The notes under the pieces are model-generated. The model was not told where the DNA came from. It searched no databases and saw only the letters and a list, made by a program, of their open reading frames with translations. Both the position numbers and the translations under genes were made by a program. Positions 7,411 through 14,210 of a stretch of DNA of 26,172 nt are shown one piece after another. Source of the DNA: Bacteroidota bacterium (GTDB lineage Bacteria > Bacteroidota > Bacteroidia > Chitinophagales > Chitinophagaceae); contig JAEZCV010000007.1 in the NCBI GenBank assembly GCA_023429985.1, positions 1-26,172 on the forward strand. Reading direction: 5' to 3'. How positions within the stretch are numbered: the first letter of the stretch is position 1; each line of letters opens with the position of its first letter.

Positions 7411-7530
7411 CGGTGGTTGAATGGTGGTTGATTGGTGGTTGAACGGTGGTTGAACGGTGGTTGAATGGTTGTTGAATGGTTGTTGAACGGTGGTTGAATG
7501 GTGGTTGAATGGTTGAATGGTGGGTGAAGG
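7411..7530. repeat. 11-bp tandem repeat (minisatellite)
   Basis: About ten consecutive copies of an 11-base unit close to AYGGTGGTTGA lie between the convergent rtcB and acyltransferase genes. Variants include ATGGTTGTTGA and one shortened ATGGTTGA. The region between the two stops (7393-7546) contains little else and no clear terminator hairpin. No spacers are present, so it is not a CRISPR array. Confidence 0.9.
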
Positions 7531-7546
7531 ACTGGATTGTTCCTTA

Positions 7547-8761
7547 TTAAACCTTTATGTAAATTTTCCTGCGGTCGAGCCAGTAACAGATGGCCCACAT
7601 AAACAGAATCACTGTTAACGCAAAGGCAAGCGATCCAATTTCTTTTGGACCTGGGATGAATTTGTAAACATTTTCGTAGATCCAGTTCCAGGGGCTTACA
7701 TATGCAGGTTCTCCTTTTGCATTCAAACCATTTGGTATTCTTAGTAATCGTAAACCTTTTGGAAGAAATGCGCTGAGTGCAAAAACAAAAAGCGCGTTTT
7801 TTCCAAATACATCAAAAAATCTTGTCCACCCGCCGCGAACGCCTTTCAGTTCTATTGAATAGATCATGGTAGCTAAAATGGCAGTTGCCATACCTGTGGT
7901 AAGTATAACGTATGAACTGGTCCAGATCTTTTTATTAACAGGAAAGGTTTGTCCCCACATATAACCTGCCACCATCATAGCCATAGCAGCAATAAATAAC
8001 CCGGTGATTGTTTGAAATAATTTTGATGATGAATTAACTGCTGTTGCTTCCGGGTTTTCTTTACCCTTATTTATAATATATGCGCCCACTAAATATCCAA
8101 GTATCACCTGAACAATGGCAGGAAGCGTGCTTATTAATCCTTCTGGGTCAAAAGGAATTCCTTCTCCTTTGTACATATGCGCAACACCAAGAATGGATCT
8201 GTCAATAGCGGTTCCGAACCAGCCGTTTAAGCTGTAAGGATCCTGGGGATTCCCAACAACACAAAGCAGCCAGTAAATAAGCAGCATGATCATTCCTGTT
8301 ACGAATGCCGCGCGAGGTTTGAGGTAGTAAACAATTACAGATGCAAAAAAATAGCAAAGTGCAATTCTTTGTAAAACGCCAAAAATTCTCACGCCTGCGG
8401 TATTTCCCTGTGCCGAGGTCCGGGTCCAGCCAATCCATTCCAGCGCACCATCCTGCCATCTTAAAAAAGGCCACCAGTTCAGGAAAAGGCCAATAGCAAA
8501 GATGATAAGGGTTCTCTTTATAACTTTTTTCCAGAATTCTCCATCTCCCCTTGCTTTTAACCGTGGCATAACAAAAGCCATTGCATTTCCAACAGCAAAT
8601 AAAAAGAAGGGGAAAACCAGGTCGGTGGGAGTGATGCCATGCCAGGGAGCATGTTCAAGGGGATCATAAATATGAGCCCAGGTTCCGGGGTTATTCACCA
8701 GTATCATCAGGGCTACGGTGGCGCCCCTGAATACATCAAGCGAATAGTAGCGTTGGTTCAA
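7547..8761 (-). CDS. HGSNAT/DUF5009-like membrane acyltransferase
   Basis: A 404-aa integral membrane protein, about ten predicted membrane segments. The N-terminus SLDVFRGATVALMILVNNPG followed by HAPWHGITPTDLVFPFFLF is the hallmark of the family related to heparan-alpha-glucosaminide N-acetyltransferase (DUF5009/DUF1624, NagX-like). In this family a conserved His after the first helix accepts acetyl for transfer to sugars across the membrane. The start appears to be TTG at 8761: the frame upstream holds no other start before a stop, and the SLDVFRG motif begins only six residues in. It converges on rtcB and is divergent from the polysaccharide operon. It may acetylate amino sugars (salvage or cell wall turnover), but the substrate is not evident. 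Confidence 0.85.
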   Translation of the reverse strand: MNQRYYSLDVFRGATVALMILVNNPGTWAHIYDPLEHAPWHGITPTDLVFPFFLFAVGNAMAFVMPRLKARGDGEFWKKVIKRTLIIFAIGLFLNWWPFLRWQDGALEWIGWTRTSAQGNTAGVRIFGVLQRIALCYFFASVIVYYLKPRAAFVTGMIMLLIYWLLCVVGNPQDPYSLNGWFGTAIDRSILGVAHMYKGEGIPFDPEGLISTLPAIVQVILGYLVGAYIINKGKENPEATAVNSSSKLFQTITGLFIAAMAMMVAGYMWGQTFPVNKKIWTSSYVILTTGMATAILATMIYSIELKGVRGGWTRFFDVFGKNALFVFALSAFLPKGLRLLRIPNGLNAKGEPAYVSPWNWIYENVYKFIPGPKEIGSLAFALTVILFMWAICYWLDRRKIYIKV

Positions 8762-8968
8762 TGCTAAATATTTGTCTAAATGTAGTAATAAACTTGATGC
8801 AGCAGGAGTGAGGGGTGTTATGCCCTTTTTTATGCTTAATAATTGCTATGTGTTGATTTTCAATGAAAAGCAAAAAATATTTCCAACTGTTTGCCAGGAT
8901 TTGGTCCTCCGGAAAGATGAGCCTTTGAATTGGGTAGTAACTTATTCAAAATCTGTAATTTTTGAAGA

Positions 8969-8999
8969 TTGGTCAGTCACATGGCAAAGTCTATATTTG
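8969..8999 (+). promoter_or_regulatory. Promoter of the polysaccharide operon
   Basis: TATATTTG at 8992-8999 matches the Bacteroidota -7 consensus TAnnTTTG exactly. TTG at 8969-8971 sits 20 bases upstream as a -33 element. Transcription would start at about 9005, giving a leader of about 60 bases before the upxY start codon. Confidence 0.7.
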
Positions 9000-9038
9000 C
9001 ACGGCAACTCCATGCTCATCCATATTTTATGTGACTGA
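8973..9038. repeat. 10-bp inverted repeat flanking the -7 element
   Basis: TCAGTCACAT at 8973-8982 is the exact reverse complement of ATGTGACTGA at 9029-9038. The 46-base interval contains the -7 element and the predicted start site. The -33 TTG lies just outside the left arm. A pair of operator half-sites or a small invertible segment are both conceivable. Confidence 0.6.
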
Positions 9039-9065
9039 GGACGGCGAAGCCATGTAATAAATCCT

Positions 9066-9578
9066 GTGAACGCTAAATGGTTTGCCATATATACCCGTCC
9101 CCGTTGGGAAAAAAAAGTGAGTCAGCTTTTAGCGGAAAAAGGAATAACATGTTATTGCCCATTAAACAAAGTGCGCAGGAAATGGAGCGACAGGATGAAA
9201 ACTATTGAGGAGCCTTTGTTTAAATCCTATGTTTTTGTAAAGATCAATGAAGAACAAAGGGTGCCTGTACGAATGACAGATGGTGTGGTGAACTTCGTAT
9301 ATTGGAATGGGAAGCCGGCCATGATAAAAGAAAAGGAGATACAGACGATCAAAAGATTCCTGGATGAACATGAGAATGTGGAAGTGCATAAAATGGAACT
9401 GTCTCCGGAGCAAAGAATCAAAATAATTTCAGGTCCTATGATGGACCAGGAAGGAAAGGTTCTGGAATTGAAAAACAAAACCGTTAAAGTTTGCATAGAC
9501 AGTTTAGGCTATATGCTGATTGCTTATATAGATAAGAACAAACTGGAACCGGTACAACAGACAAACAATAATTCATGA
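9066..9578 (+). CDS. upxY: UpxY-family transcription antiterminator
   Basis: A 170-aa NusG-like protein. The N-terminal NGN domain (about 1-110) starts KWFAIYTRPRWEKKVSQLL and contains GITCYCPLNKVRRKWSDR and PLFKSYVFVKI, typical of the UpxY/RfaH-like paralogues at the head of Bacteroidota polysaccharide operons. A C-terminal KOW-like part (about 118-165) includes GPMMDQEGKVLELKN. UpxY proteins let RNA polymerase read through the long operon, acting through the 5' leader. The start is GTG 9066; no in-frame ATG precedes the conserved KWFAIYT. Its stop overlaps the next start codon by four bases (ATGA). Being the first gene after the promoter supports the role. Confidence 0.92.
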   Translation: MNAKWFAIYTRPRWEKKVSQLLAEKGITCYCPLNKVRRKWSDRMKTIEEPLFKSYVFVKINEEQRVPVRMTDGVVNFVYWNGKPAMIKEKEIQTIKRFLDEHENVEVHKMELSPEQRIKIISGPMMDQEGKVLELKNKTVKVCIDSLGYMLIAYIDKNKLEPVQQTNNNS

Positions 9579-10333
9579 AATTCTTTTGCTGGATTTTTTT
9601 CATCGCCATTATTATTTCTTCCTGTAGATCACAAAGAAGGCCGCCTCTTAACTATCTGGAAAATGTAAGCGACACGCTCATCATGGGTTCTGTAGCAACG
9701 GAAGGATCGAAGATCAAAAAAAATGATCTGCTTTCAATAAGGGTTTACAGCATGAGTATTGATCCTGCAACAGATGCTCCGTATAATTTGCCAGAAACAG
9801 GTACTTCGGCGGGTTCGTCAGGTTTCCTGGTTGACAGGAACGGCAACATTCAATACCCACGCATTGGTTCAATAAAAGCTGAGGGGTTGACTAAAGAGGA
9901 ACTTGCTGAAATAATCAGGCAGCACCTTTCCGACCAGCTGATGCAACCTTCGGTAGTTGTAAGATTTTTAAATTACAGGGTAACAGTTCTTGGGGAAGTT
10001 CGTTCACCTGGCACTTATACCGTTGCATCGGAAACAGTAACGGTTCTGGAGGCGCTGGGACTGGCAGGTGATGTAACAGAATTTGGAAAACGAAACACGA
10101 TAAAAGTAGTAAGGGAAGGTAAAGATGGGCAAAAGGAAATAGGTGCCCTTGATTTAACCAAACCTGAAATGTTTCAATCACCCTATTTCCTGCTTCAGCA
10201 AAATGATGTTGTATTTGTAGACCAGACCGACAGGCGCATCAGGCAACAGGAAAGACAGCAAATGGCCCAGCAAATAAGTATGACAACGGGCATCATTACA
10301 ACAATAGCTCTTATATTAAATTTTATTAAATAA
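9575..10333 (+). CDS. wza: Wza-like polysaccharide export lipoprotein
   Basis: A 252-aa outer membrane lipoprotein of the polysaccharide export (OPX) family. A signal peptide ends in the lipobox ISSC with acylated Cys17. The Poly_export domain follows (about 40-135: KKNDLLSIRVYS, then a segment with GNIQYPRIG and TKEELAEIIRQHL), then an SLBB domain (about 135-215) with VTVLGEVRSPGTYTVASE. A hydrophobic C-terminal helix (about 233-250) could insert in the outer membrane, as known for Wza. At 252 residues it is shorter than E. coli Wza (379), as is common in Bacteroidota. It starts within the upxY stop codon and precedes the Wzc-like kinase by six bases, the usual export pair. Confidence 0.92.
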   Translation: MKFFCWIFFIAIIISSCRSQRRPPLNYLENVSDTLIMGSVATEGSKIKKNDLLSIRVYSMSIDPATDAPYNLPETGTSAGSSGFLVDRNGNIQYPRIGSIKAEGLTKEELAEIIRQHLSDQLMQPSVVVRFLNYRVTVLGEVRSPGTYTVASETVTVLEALGLAGDVTEFGKRNTIKVVREGKDGQKEIGALDLTKPEMFQSPYFLLQQNDVVFVDQTDRRIRQQERQQMAQQISMTTGIITTIALILNFIK

Positions 10334-10339
10334 CCTCTG

Positions 10340-12730
10340 ATGGAGGATCAATTAAGTCCCGCTAAAAAAGAACTGAATTCATTAAGTATTAAAGATATTT
10401 TCTTTAAATACATAAGGTTTCTTCCTCTTTTTATTCTTGCTATAGCACTTTCACTTTTTGGATCATATATCTATTTAAGATATGCCACGCTTATTTACCG
10501 CTCTTCCGGAACAATGGTAATTAAGGACGAAAAATCTGTTGGTGGAAACGATAAATTCGAAGAGCTTTTAAATTCTGATGGCAGGAAGAATATTCAAAAT
10601 GAAATTGAGTATTTGCAATCACGGCCGTTAATGGAAAGGGTAGTGCGTTCCCTCAACCTGAATTTCACTTATTATGCCCTTGGCAATATTAAAGAATTGA
10701 ATATTTATAATTCTTCTCCATTTTATGTAGAAGCATATACAATTAATGATTCCACTTCAGGGTTTACTCTTTTGATAGATTTTACAAGTGAAAATGAGTT
10801 TACTATCAATAAGGAAAGTAAAACTTTTAAGTTCGGACAGGTATTTACCAATTCAAATGGTGTTTTCCGAATTATGCGGAATCCGTGGGGCACAATTGCA
10901 AAAGAATTTAAAGTTGAATGGAGGCCTACACATGTTGTGGCAAGCCAGCTGCTTTCTCAACTGCTAGTGGCTCCTAAACAAAATACAGGAATTCTGATCC
11001 TGGTAATGGAATCAACCAATCCTCACCTTGCTGCAAATGCCATTAATAAATTAATGGAGGAATACCAGGCTGCCACAATTGAAGATAAAAACGTTGCTAC
11101 TCAAAATACGCTAAGGTTTATTGACGACAGGATCAATTTTGTACAAAAAGAACTTGATAGTATTAACCTCCAATTGCAATTGTTCCAGCAGCAAAATAAT
11201 TTCATTGAACCTGAAGCCCAATCATCAAATTACCTGGCAAGGATCGAAGAAGCAAGCAGGGAATCCAGCACCCAGATGATTCAACTGAACAATGCTGAAA
11301 TGATTGATGATTATTTGAAGGACAGGAGGAACCAGAATGCACCTGTACCTTCTGTTTTGGGAATTGATGATCCTACCTTAACCGAAATGATAGCAGGGTA
11401 TAATAAATCCCAGCTCGACAGGATGCGCTTACTGGAAAATGCTCCTCCCGGTAATGTGGCAGTAAAACAGGTGGAAAATGAGATCGAGGTATTGCGCAAT
11501 AAGATATTGGAAAACCTTAAGAACATTAAGGCATCATATCGTTCTGCCATTGGTAATATTCAAAGCCGTGGAATAGCTGCGGAAAACCAGGTAAGACTGA
11601 TGCCTGCCAAACTTCAGGTTTATACCGATATTAAAAGAGCACAAAGCACAAAACTGGTAGTGTATAATTCGCTTCTTGAAAAGCGTGAAGAATCGGCCAT
11701 TGCGCTGGCATCAACCATTTCCAATACCAAAGTTCTGCAGGATGCCCAGCCAAACCTTGCACCAGTAAGTCCAAATAAAAGAAACGCAAGAATTCTGGCC
11801 ATTCTTATAGGTATTGCTCTTCCGGCATTTTTCATTTTCATTGTTGAATTGCTGAATGATAAGGTAACCACAAGGCACGACATTGAAAAAGTTACCAATG
11901 CTACCATTCTTGGTGAAGTAGGACATAACTATGGAAAACAGGCATTGGTGGTTACGAAGAACAATCGTAAAGTAGTTGCGGAACAATTCCGGATTTTACG
12001 ATCCAATCTTCAATATGTATTGAACAATATCGAAAAGCCGGTGATACTGGTAACATCTTCTTTCAGCGGAGAAGGTAAATCTTTCATCTCAACCAATATG
12101 GGTGCGGTGATGGCGGTTACAGGTAAACGAACTATTATCCTGGAGTTTGATATACGCAAGCCAAAAGTGCTTACGCATTTGAATCTTCCAAAATCTCCCG
12201 GATTAACAAATTACCTTTTAGGAAAAATAAAACCGGAAGATCTTCCCATTCCTGTTCCTGGAAATGAAAATCTTTTTGTATTGCCTTGCGGACCGGTTCC
12301 TCCCAACCCTGCCGAACTTTTGCTTGATGAAAGACTGACAACATTATTTGATTACCTGCGTGCAAATTTTGATGTGGTGGTAATGGATACAGCCCCCGTA
12401 GGAATGGTGAGCGATGCACTTACTCTTAGCCGTTTTGCCGATTGCTCTTTATACATAGTAAGGCAGGGGCATACATTCAAGAAGCAGATTGGAGTGATTG
12501 ATGAATTTTACCAGGAAGGAAAACTTCCAAAGATCAATATCATATTAAATGATGTGAAAGTAAAATCGGGATATGGATATTATGGCTATGGCCGTTATGG
12601 CTATGGCTATGGATATGGATCGGGTTATTTTGAAGAAGAGGAAGTTCCTGCAAATGGAATAAACAGGTGGTTTGGATGGCTGGATATGAAAAAATGGAAA
12701 AGGAAGAAAACTAAAAGCAGTAGTATATAA
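10340..12730 (+). CDS. wzc: Wzc-like chain-length regulator and tyrosine autokinase
   Basis: A 796-aa inner membrane protein with a Wzz-type N-terminus. The first membrane helix is near residues 30-48 and a periplasmic region with long coiled coils runs to about 480. The second helix is near 485-505 (ILAILIGIALPAFFIFIVEL). The cytoplasmic BY-kinase domain has Walker A FSGEGKSF (Lys580), Walker A' IILEFDIRKPK and Walker B VVVMDTAP (Asp683). A C-terminal glycine/tyrosine cluster (about 744-763) carries nine tyrosines, the normal autophosphorylation tail. It works with the Wza-like lipoprotein to control chain length and export. Its stop overlaps the next ATG by one base (TAATG). Confidence 0.95.
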   Translation: MEDQLSPAKKELNSLSIKDIFFKYIRFLPLFILAIALSLFGSYIYLRYATLIYRSSGTMVIKDEKSVGGNDKFEELLNSDGRKNIQNEIEYLQSRPLMERVVRSLNLNFTYYALGNIKELNIYNSSPFYVEAYTINDSTSGFTLLIDFTSENEFTINKESKTFKFGQVFTNSNGVFRIMRNPWGTIAKEFKVEWRPTHVVASQLLSQLLVAPKQNTGILILVMESTNPHLAANAINKLMEEYQAATIEDKNVATQNTLRFIDDRINFVQKELDSINLQLQLFQQQNNFIEPEAQSSNYLARIEEASRESSTQMIQLNNAEMIDDYLKDRRNQNAPVPSVLGIDDPTLTEMIAGYNKSQLDRMRLLENAPPGNVAVKQVENEIEVLRNKILENLKNIKASYRSAIGNIQSRGIAAENQVRLMPAKLQVYTDIKRAQSTKLVVYNSLLEKREESAIALASTISNTKVLQDAQPNLAPVSPNKRNARILAILIGIALPAFFIFIVELLNDKVTTRHDIEKVTNATILGEVGHNYGKQALVVTKNNRKVVAEQFRILRSNLQYVLNNIEKPVILVTSSFSGEGKSFISTNMGAVMAVTGKRTIILEFDIRKPKVLTHLNLPKSPGLTNYLLGKIKPEDLPIPVPGNENLFVLPCGPVPPNPAELLLDERLTTLFDYLRANFDVVVMDTAPVGMVSDALTLSRFADCSLYIVRQGHTFKKQIGVIDEFYQEGKLPKINIILNDVKVKSGYGYYGYGRYGYGYGYGSGYFEEEEVPANGINRWFGWLDMKKWKRKKTKSSSI
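12568..12628 (+). repeat. In-frame TATGGM hexamer repeat encoding the Tyr-Gly tail
   Basis: Successive TATGGA/TATGGC hexamers encode alternating Tyr-Gly at the end of the autokinase. Changes in copy number would stay in frame and alter the number of phosphorylatable tyrosines. Confidence 0.6.
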
Positions 12731-13695
12731 TGAATATTCTTGTTACAGGTGGCGCAGGGTTTATAGGTTCTAACCTGGTAGAAAAACTTTTGAACCGAAA
12801 AGATGTTGAAAAACTAAGGGTGTTGGATGATCTTTCAACAGGAAGTGAAGAGAACGTAAGTTCTTTTACGTCCGATCCCCGGTTTGAATTTTTACAGGGT
12901 GATATTAGAAATTACGAAGATTGTTTAAAAGCCTGCGATGGTATGCATCTGGTTTCTCACCAGGCAGCCCTTGGCTCTGTTCCCCGTTCAATTAACGATC
13001 CGCTAACTACAAATAATGTAAATATTACCGGCACATTAAACATTTTCAATGCTGCCAAAGAAAAAAAACTGAAGCGGGTTATTTATGCTGCGAGTTCTTC
13101 TACCTATGGCGACCATCCCGGGCTGCCAAAGGTGGAAGATGCCATTGGAAATCCTTTATCTCCATACGCAGTTACCAAGTATGTGAATGAATTATATGCA
13201 CGTGTGTATGCATCAGTGTATGGAATGGAGTTTATAGGTCTCAGGTATTTTAATGTTTTTGGTCCCCGTCAAAACCCCCAGGGTCCTTATGCTGCAGTAA
13301 TTCCTTTATTTATAAAATCGGTATTGGATAACGAGGCGCCCCTGATCAATGGTGATGGAGAAACAAGTCGTGATTTTACTTTTGTTGCCAATGCGGTTCA
13401 TGCAAATGAATGTGCATTGTTTACAGAAAATAAGCAGGCAGTTAACCAGGTTTACAATGTTGCTTTTGGTGAACGTACTACACTGAACGAATTATTTGAA
13501 ATGATAAAGAACATTGCCGGCAGTGACCTTGTTCCCAGGTATGGTCCCGAAAGATCGGGTGATGTAAAGCATAGTCTTGCAGATATCAGCAAGGCAAAAC
13601 AACACCTTGGTTACAATCCTTCATTCAGTGTTAAGGAAGGAATGAAGATCGCTTTTGAGTGGTATAGGGAGAGGCATAGGTTTGGGTATTCTTAA
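12730..13695 (+). CDS. UDP-N-acetylglucosamine 4-epimerase (WbpP-like SDR)
   Basis: A 321-aa extended short-chain dehydrogenase/reductase. The NAD-binding motif GGAGFIGSN is at residues 7-15. The active-site region ASSSTYGDHPGLPKVED (Ser122-124, Thr125) and YAVTK (Tyr146, Lys150) are complete. The stretches ALGSVPRSINDP, IGLRYFNVFGPRQNP and NGDGETSRDFT are those of the WbpP/TviC/WbgU group. These enzymes interconvert UDP-GlcNAc and UDP-GalNAc, or their uronic acids, by C4 epimerisation. This supports a HexNAc or HexNAc-uronate residue in the polymer. The start overlaps the autokinase stop by one base. A mobile-looking cassette begins four bases after its stop. Confidence 0.88.
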   Translation: MNILVTGGAGFIGSNLVEKLLNRKDVEKLRVLDDLSTGSEENVSSFTSDPRFEFLQGDIRNYEDCLKACDGMHLVSHQAALGSVPRSINDPLTTNNVNITGTLNIFNAAKEKKLKRVIYAASSSTYGDHPGLPKVEDAIGNPLSPYAVTKYVNELYARVYASVYGMEFIGLRYFNVFGPRQNPQGPYAAVIPLFIKSVLDNEAPLINGDGETSRDFTFVANAVHANECALFTENKQAVNQVYNVAFGERTTLNELFEMIKNIAGSDLVPRYGPERSGDVKHSLADISKAKQHLGYNPSFSVKEGMKIAFEWYRERHRFGYS

Positions 13696-13700
13696 GGAAG

Positions 13701-13732
13701 GTTTAGATGTTTAGGTGTTTAGTTGTTTAGGG
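13701..13732. repeat. Left repeat: four 8-bp GTTTAGNN units
   Basis: Units at 13701, 13709, 13717 and 13725 are GTTTAGAT, GTTTAGGT, GTTTAGTT and GTTTAGGG. The repeat runs into the 3' end of the IVP gene and encodes its last residues (Leu-Asn-Asn). Confidence 0.85.
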
Positions 13733-14093
13733 GGCCTTCAAGGATAGCTTTTCTTAATTTATTTATTTTGTTAGAAACTGTTTCTATATCAATACGACAT
13801 TCAATTAAAATATTATCTGAAGTAAAACTTAAATCACAGGCAATTATTAATTGATTTAATAATTCAAGGCAGCTGCTATACGCCATTTGATAAAAGTGCA
13901 CCTGATCTTTTGGAGTCTTCCGGCCAGAACCTTCAGCAATATTTGAAGCTATGCTTAATGCAGATCGTCTAATTTGATTGGTTATTCCAAATTTCTCTTC
14001 TTTCGGAAATTGCGATGATACCTTATAAATTTTTACAACCAAATTTCTGGCATCTTGCCAAACAGAGAGTTTTTCAAAGGCGTATGTATGCAT
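13719..14093 (-). CDS. Four-helix-bundle protein (S23 / 23S rRNA IVP family)
   Basis: A 124-aa all-helical protein of the four-helix-bundle family first described from genes inside intervening sequences of 23S rRNA (TIGR02436-type). Characteristic parts are FEKLSVWQDARNLVVKIYK at the start, FPKEEKFGITNQIRRSALSI, the motif SNIAEGSGR, and a later helix with YQMAYSSCLELLNQL. Its biochemical function is not established; the related Avd protein assists diversity-generating retroelements. Here it is not in an rRNA gene but sits antisense inside a polysaccharide operon, framed by inverted repeats. The start is ATG (14091-14093). Its composition and orientation differ from its neighbours, supporting insertion. 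Confidence 0.9.
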   Translation of the reverse strand: MHTYAFEKLSVWQDARNLVVKIYKVSSQFPKEEKFGITNQIRRSALSIASNIAEGSGRKTPKDQVHFYQMAYSSCLELLNQLIIACDLSFTSDNILIECRIDIETVSNKINKLRKAILEGPLNN

Positions 14094-14115
14094 TTAAAAA
14101 TTTTATAAAGTAATA

Positions 14116-14123
14116 TATATTTG
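14116..14123 (+). promoter_or_regulatory. Possible -7 element (TATATTTG) facing rmlB
   Basis: TATATTTG matches the Bacteroidota -7 consensus on the + strand, 87 bases before the rmlB start. A weak -33 candidate, TTTA, lies at 14093-14096. It lies inside the cassette, so the insertion may have supplied a promoter for the downstream genes. The AT-rich context makes a chance match possible. Confidence 0.35.
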
Positions 14124-14175
14124 AAGACAATCACCTGGGAGAATCATCATATAAAAGAAGGAATTTTCCCTCCAT

Positions 14176-14207
14176 CTAAACGCCTAAACGCCTAAACAGC
14201 TAAACCT
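14176..14207. repeat. Right repeat: four 8-bp CTAAACNN units
   Basis: Units at 14176, 14184, 14192 and 14200 are CTAAACGC, CTAAACGC, CTAAACAG and CTAAACCT. They end three bases before the rmlB start codon and are inverted relative to the left repeat. Confidence 0.85.
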
Positions 14208-14210
14208 CCT

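Larger units (their letters stand above)
8762..9065. other. Divergent intergenic region and polysaccharide-operon leader
   Basis: This 304-base gap separates the leftward acyltransferase gene from the rightward polysaccharide operon. I see no credible gene in it. It holds the operon promoter (8969-8999), a 10-bp inverted repeat around the -7 element (8973-9038), and an imperfect 14-base direct repeat (ACGGCAACTCCATG at 9001-9014, ACGGCGAAGCCATG at 9041-9054, 11 of 14 matching). The transcribed leader of about 60 bases is the place where a UpxY-type antiterminator would be expected to act. Confidence 0.6.
13699..14207. mobile_element. 509-bp cassette with 36-bp terminal inverted repeats around an IVP gene
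   Basis: The left end (13699-13734) and the reverse complement of the right end (14172-14207) match at 30 of 36 positions. Each end consists of four 8-bp units, CTAAACNN on one strand and NNGTTTAG on the other. The only gene inside reads opposite to the operon. The cassette fills the gap between the WbpP-like gene and rmlB, ending three bases before the rmlB start. No transposase is present and no target-site duplication is obvious, so mobility would depend on something in trans. Confidence 0.6.

Noticed and set aside
7411..7530. CRISPR array
   Set aside because: Units are contiguous with no unique spacers, the repeat is only 11 bp, and no cas genes are near.
7332..7598. An 88-codon minus-strand frame rich in Pro/Asn/Thr
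   Set aside because: It is only the translation of the 11-bp tandem repeat, which stays open because three units make eleven codons.
8772..9038. An 88-codon open frame upstream of upxY
   Set aside because: It overlaps the promoter and inverted repeat, its start would be a TTG in AT-rich sequence, and the translation shows no family resemblance or domain-like pattern.
8973..9038. Mpi-type invertible capsule promoter
   Set aside because: Not accepted as a feature because the arms are only 10 bp, the -33 element is outside the repeat, and no serine recombinase gene is in the window; kept as a finding to test.
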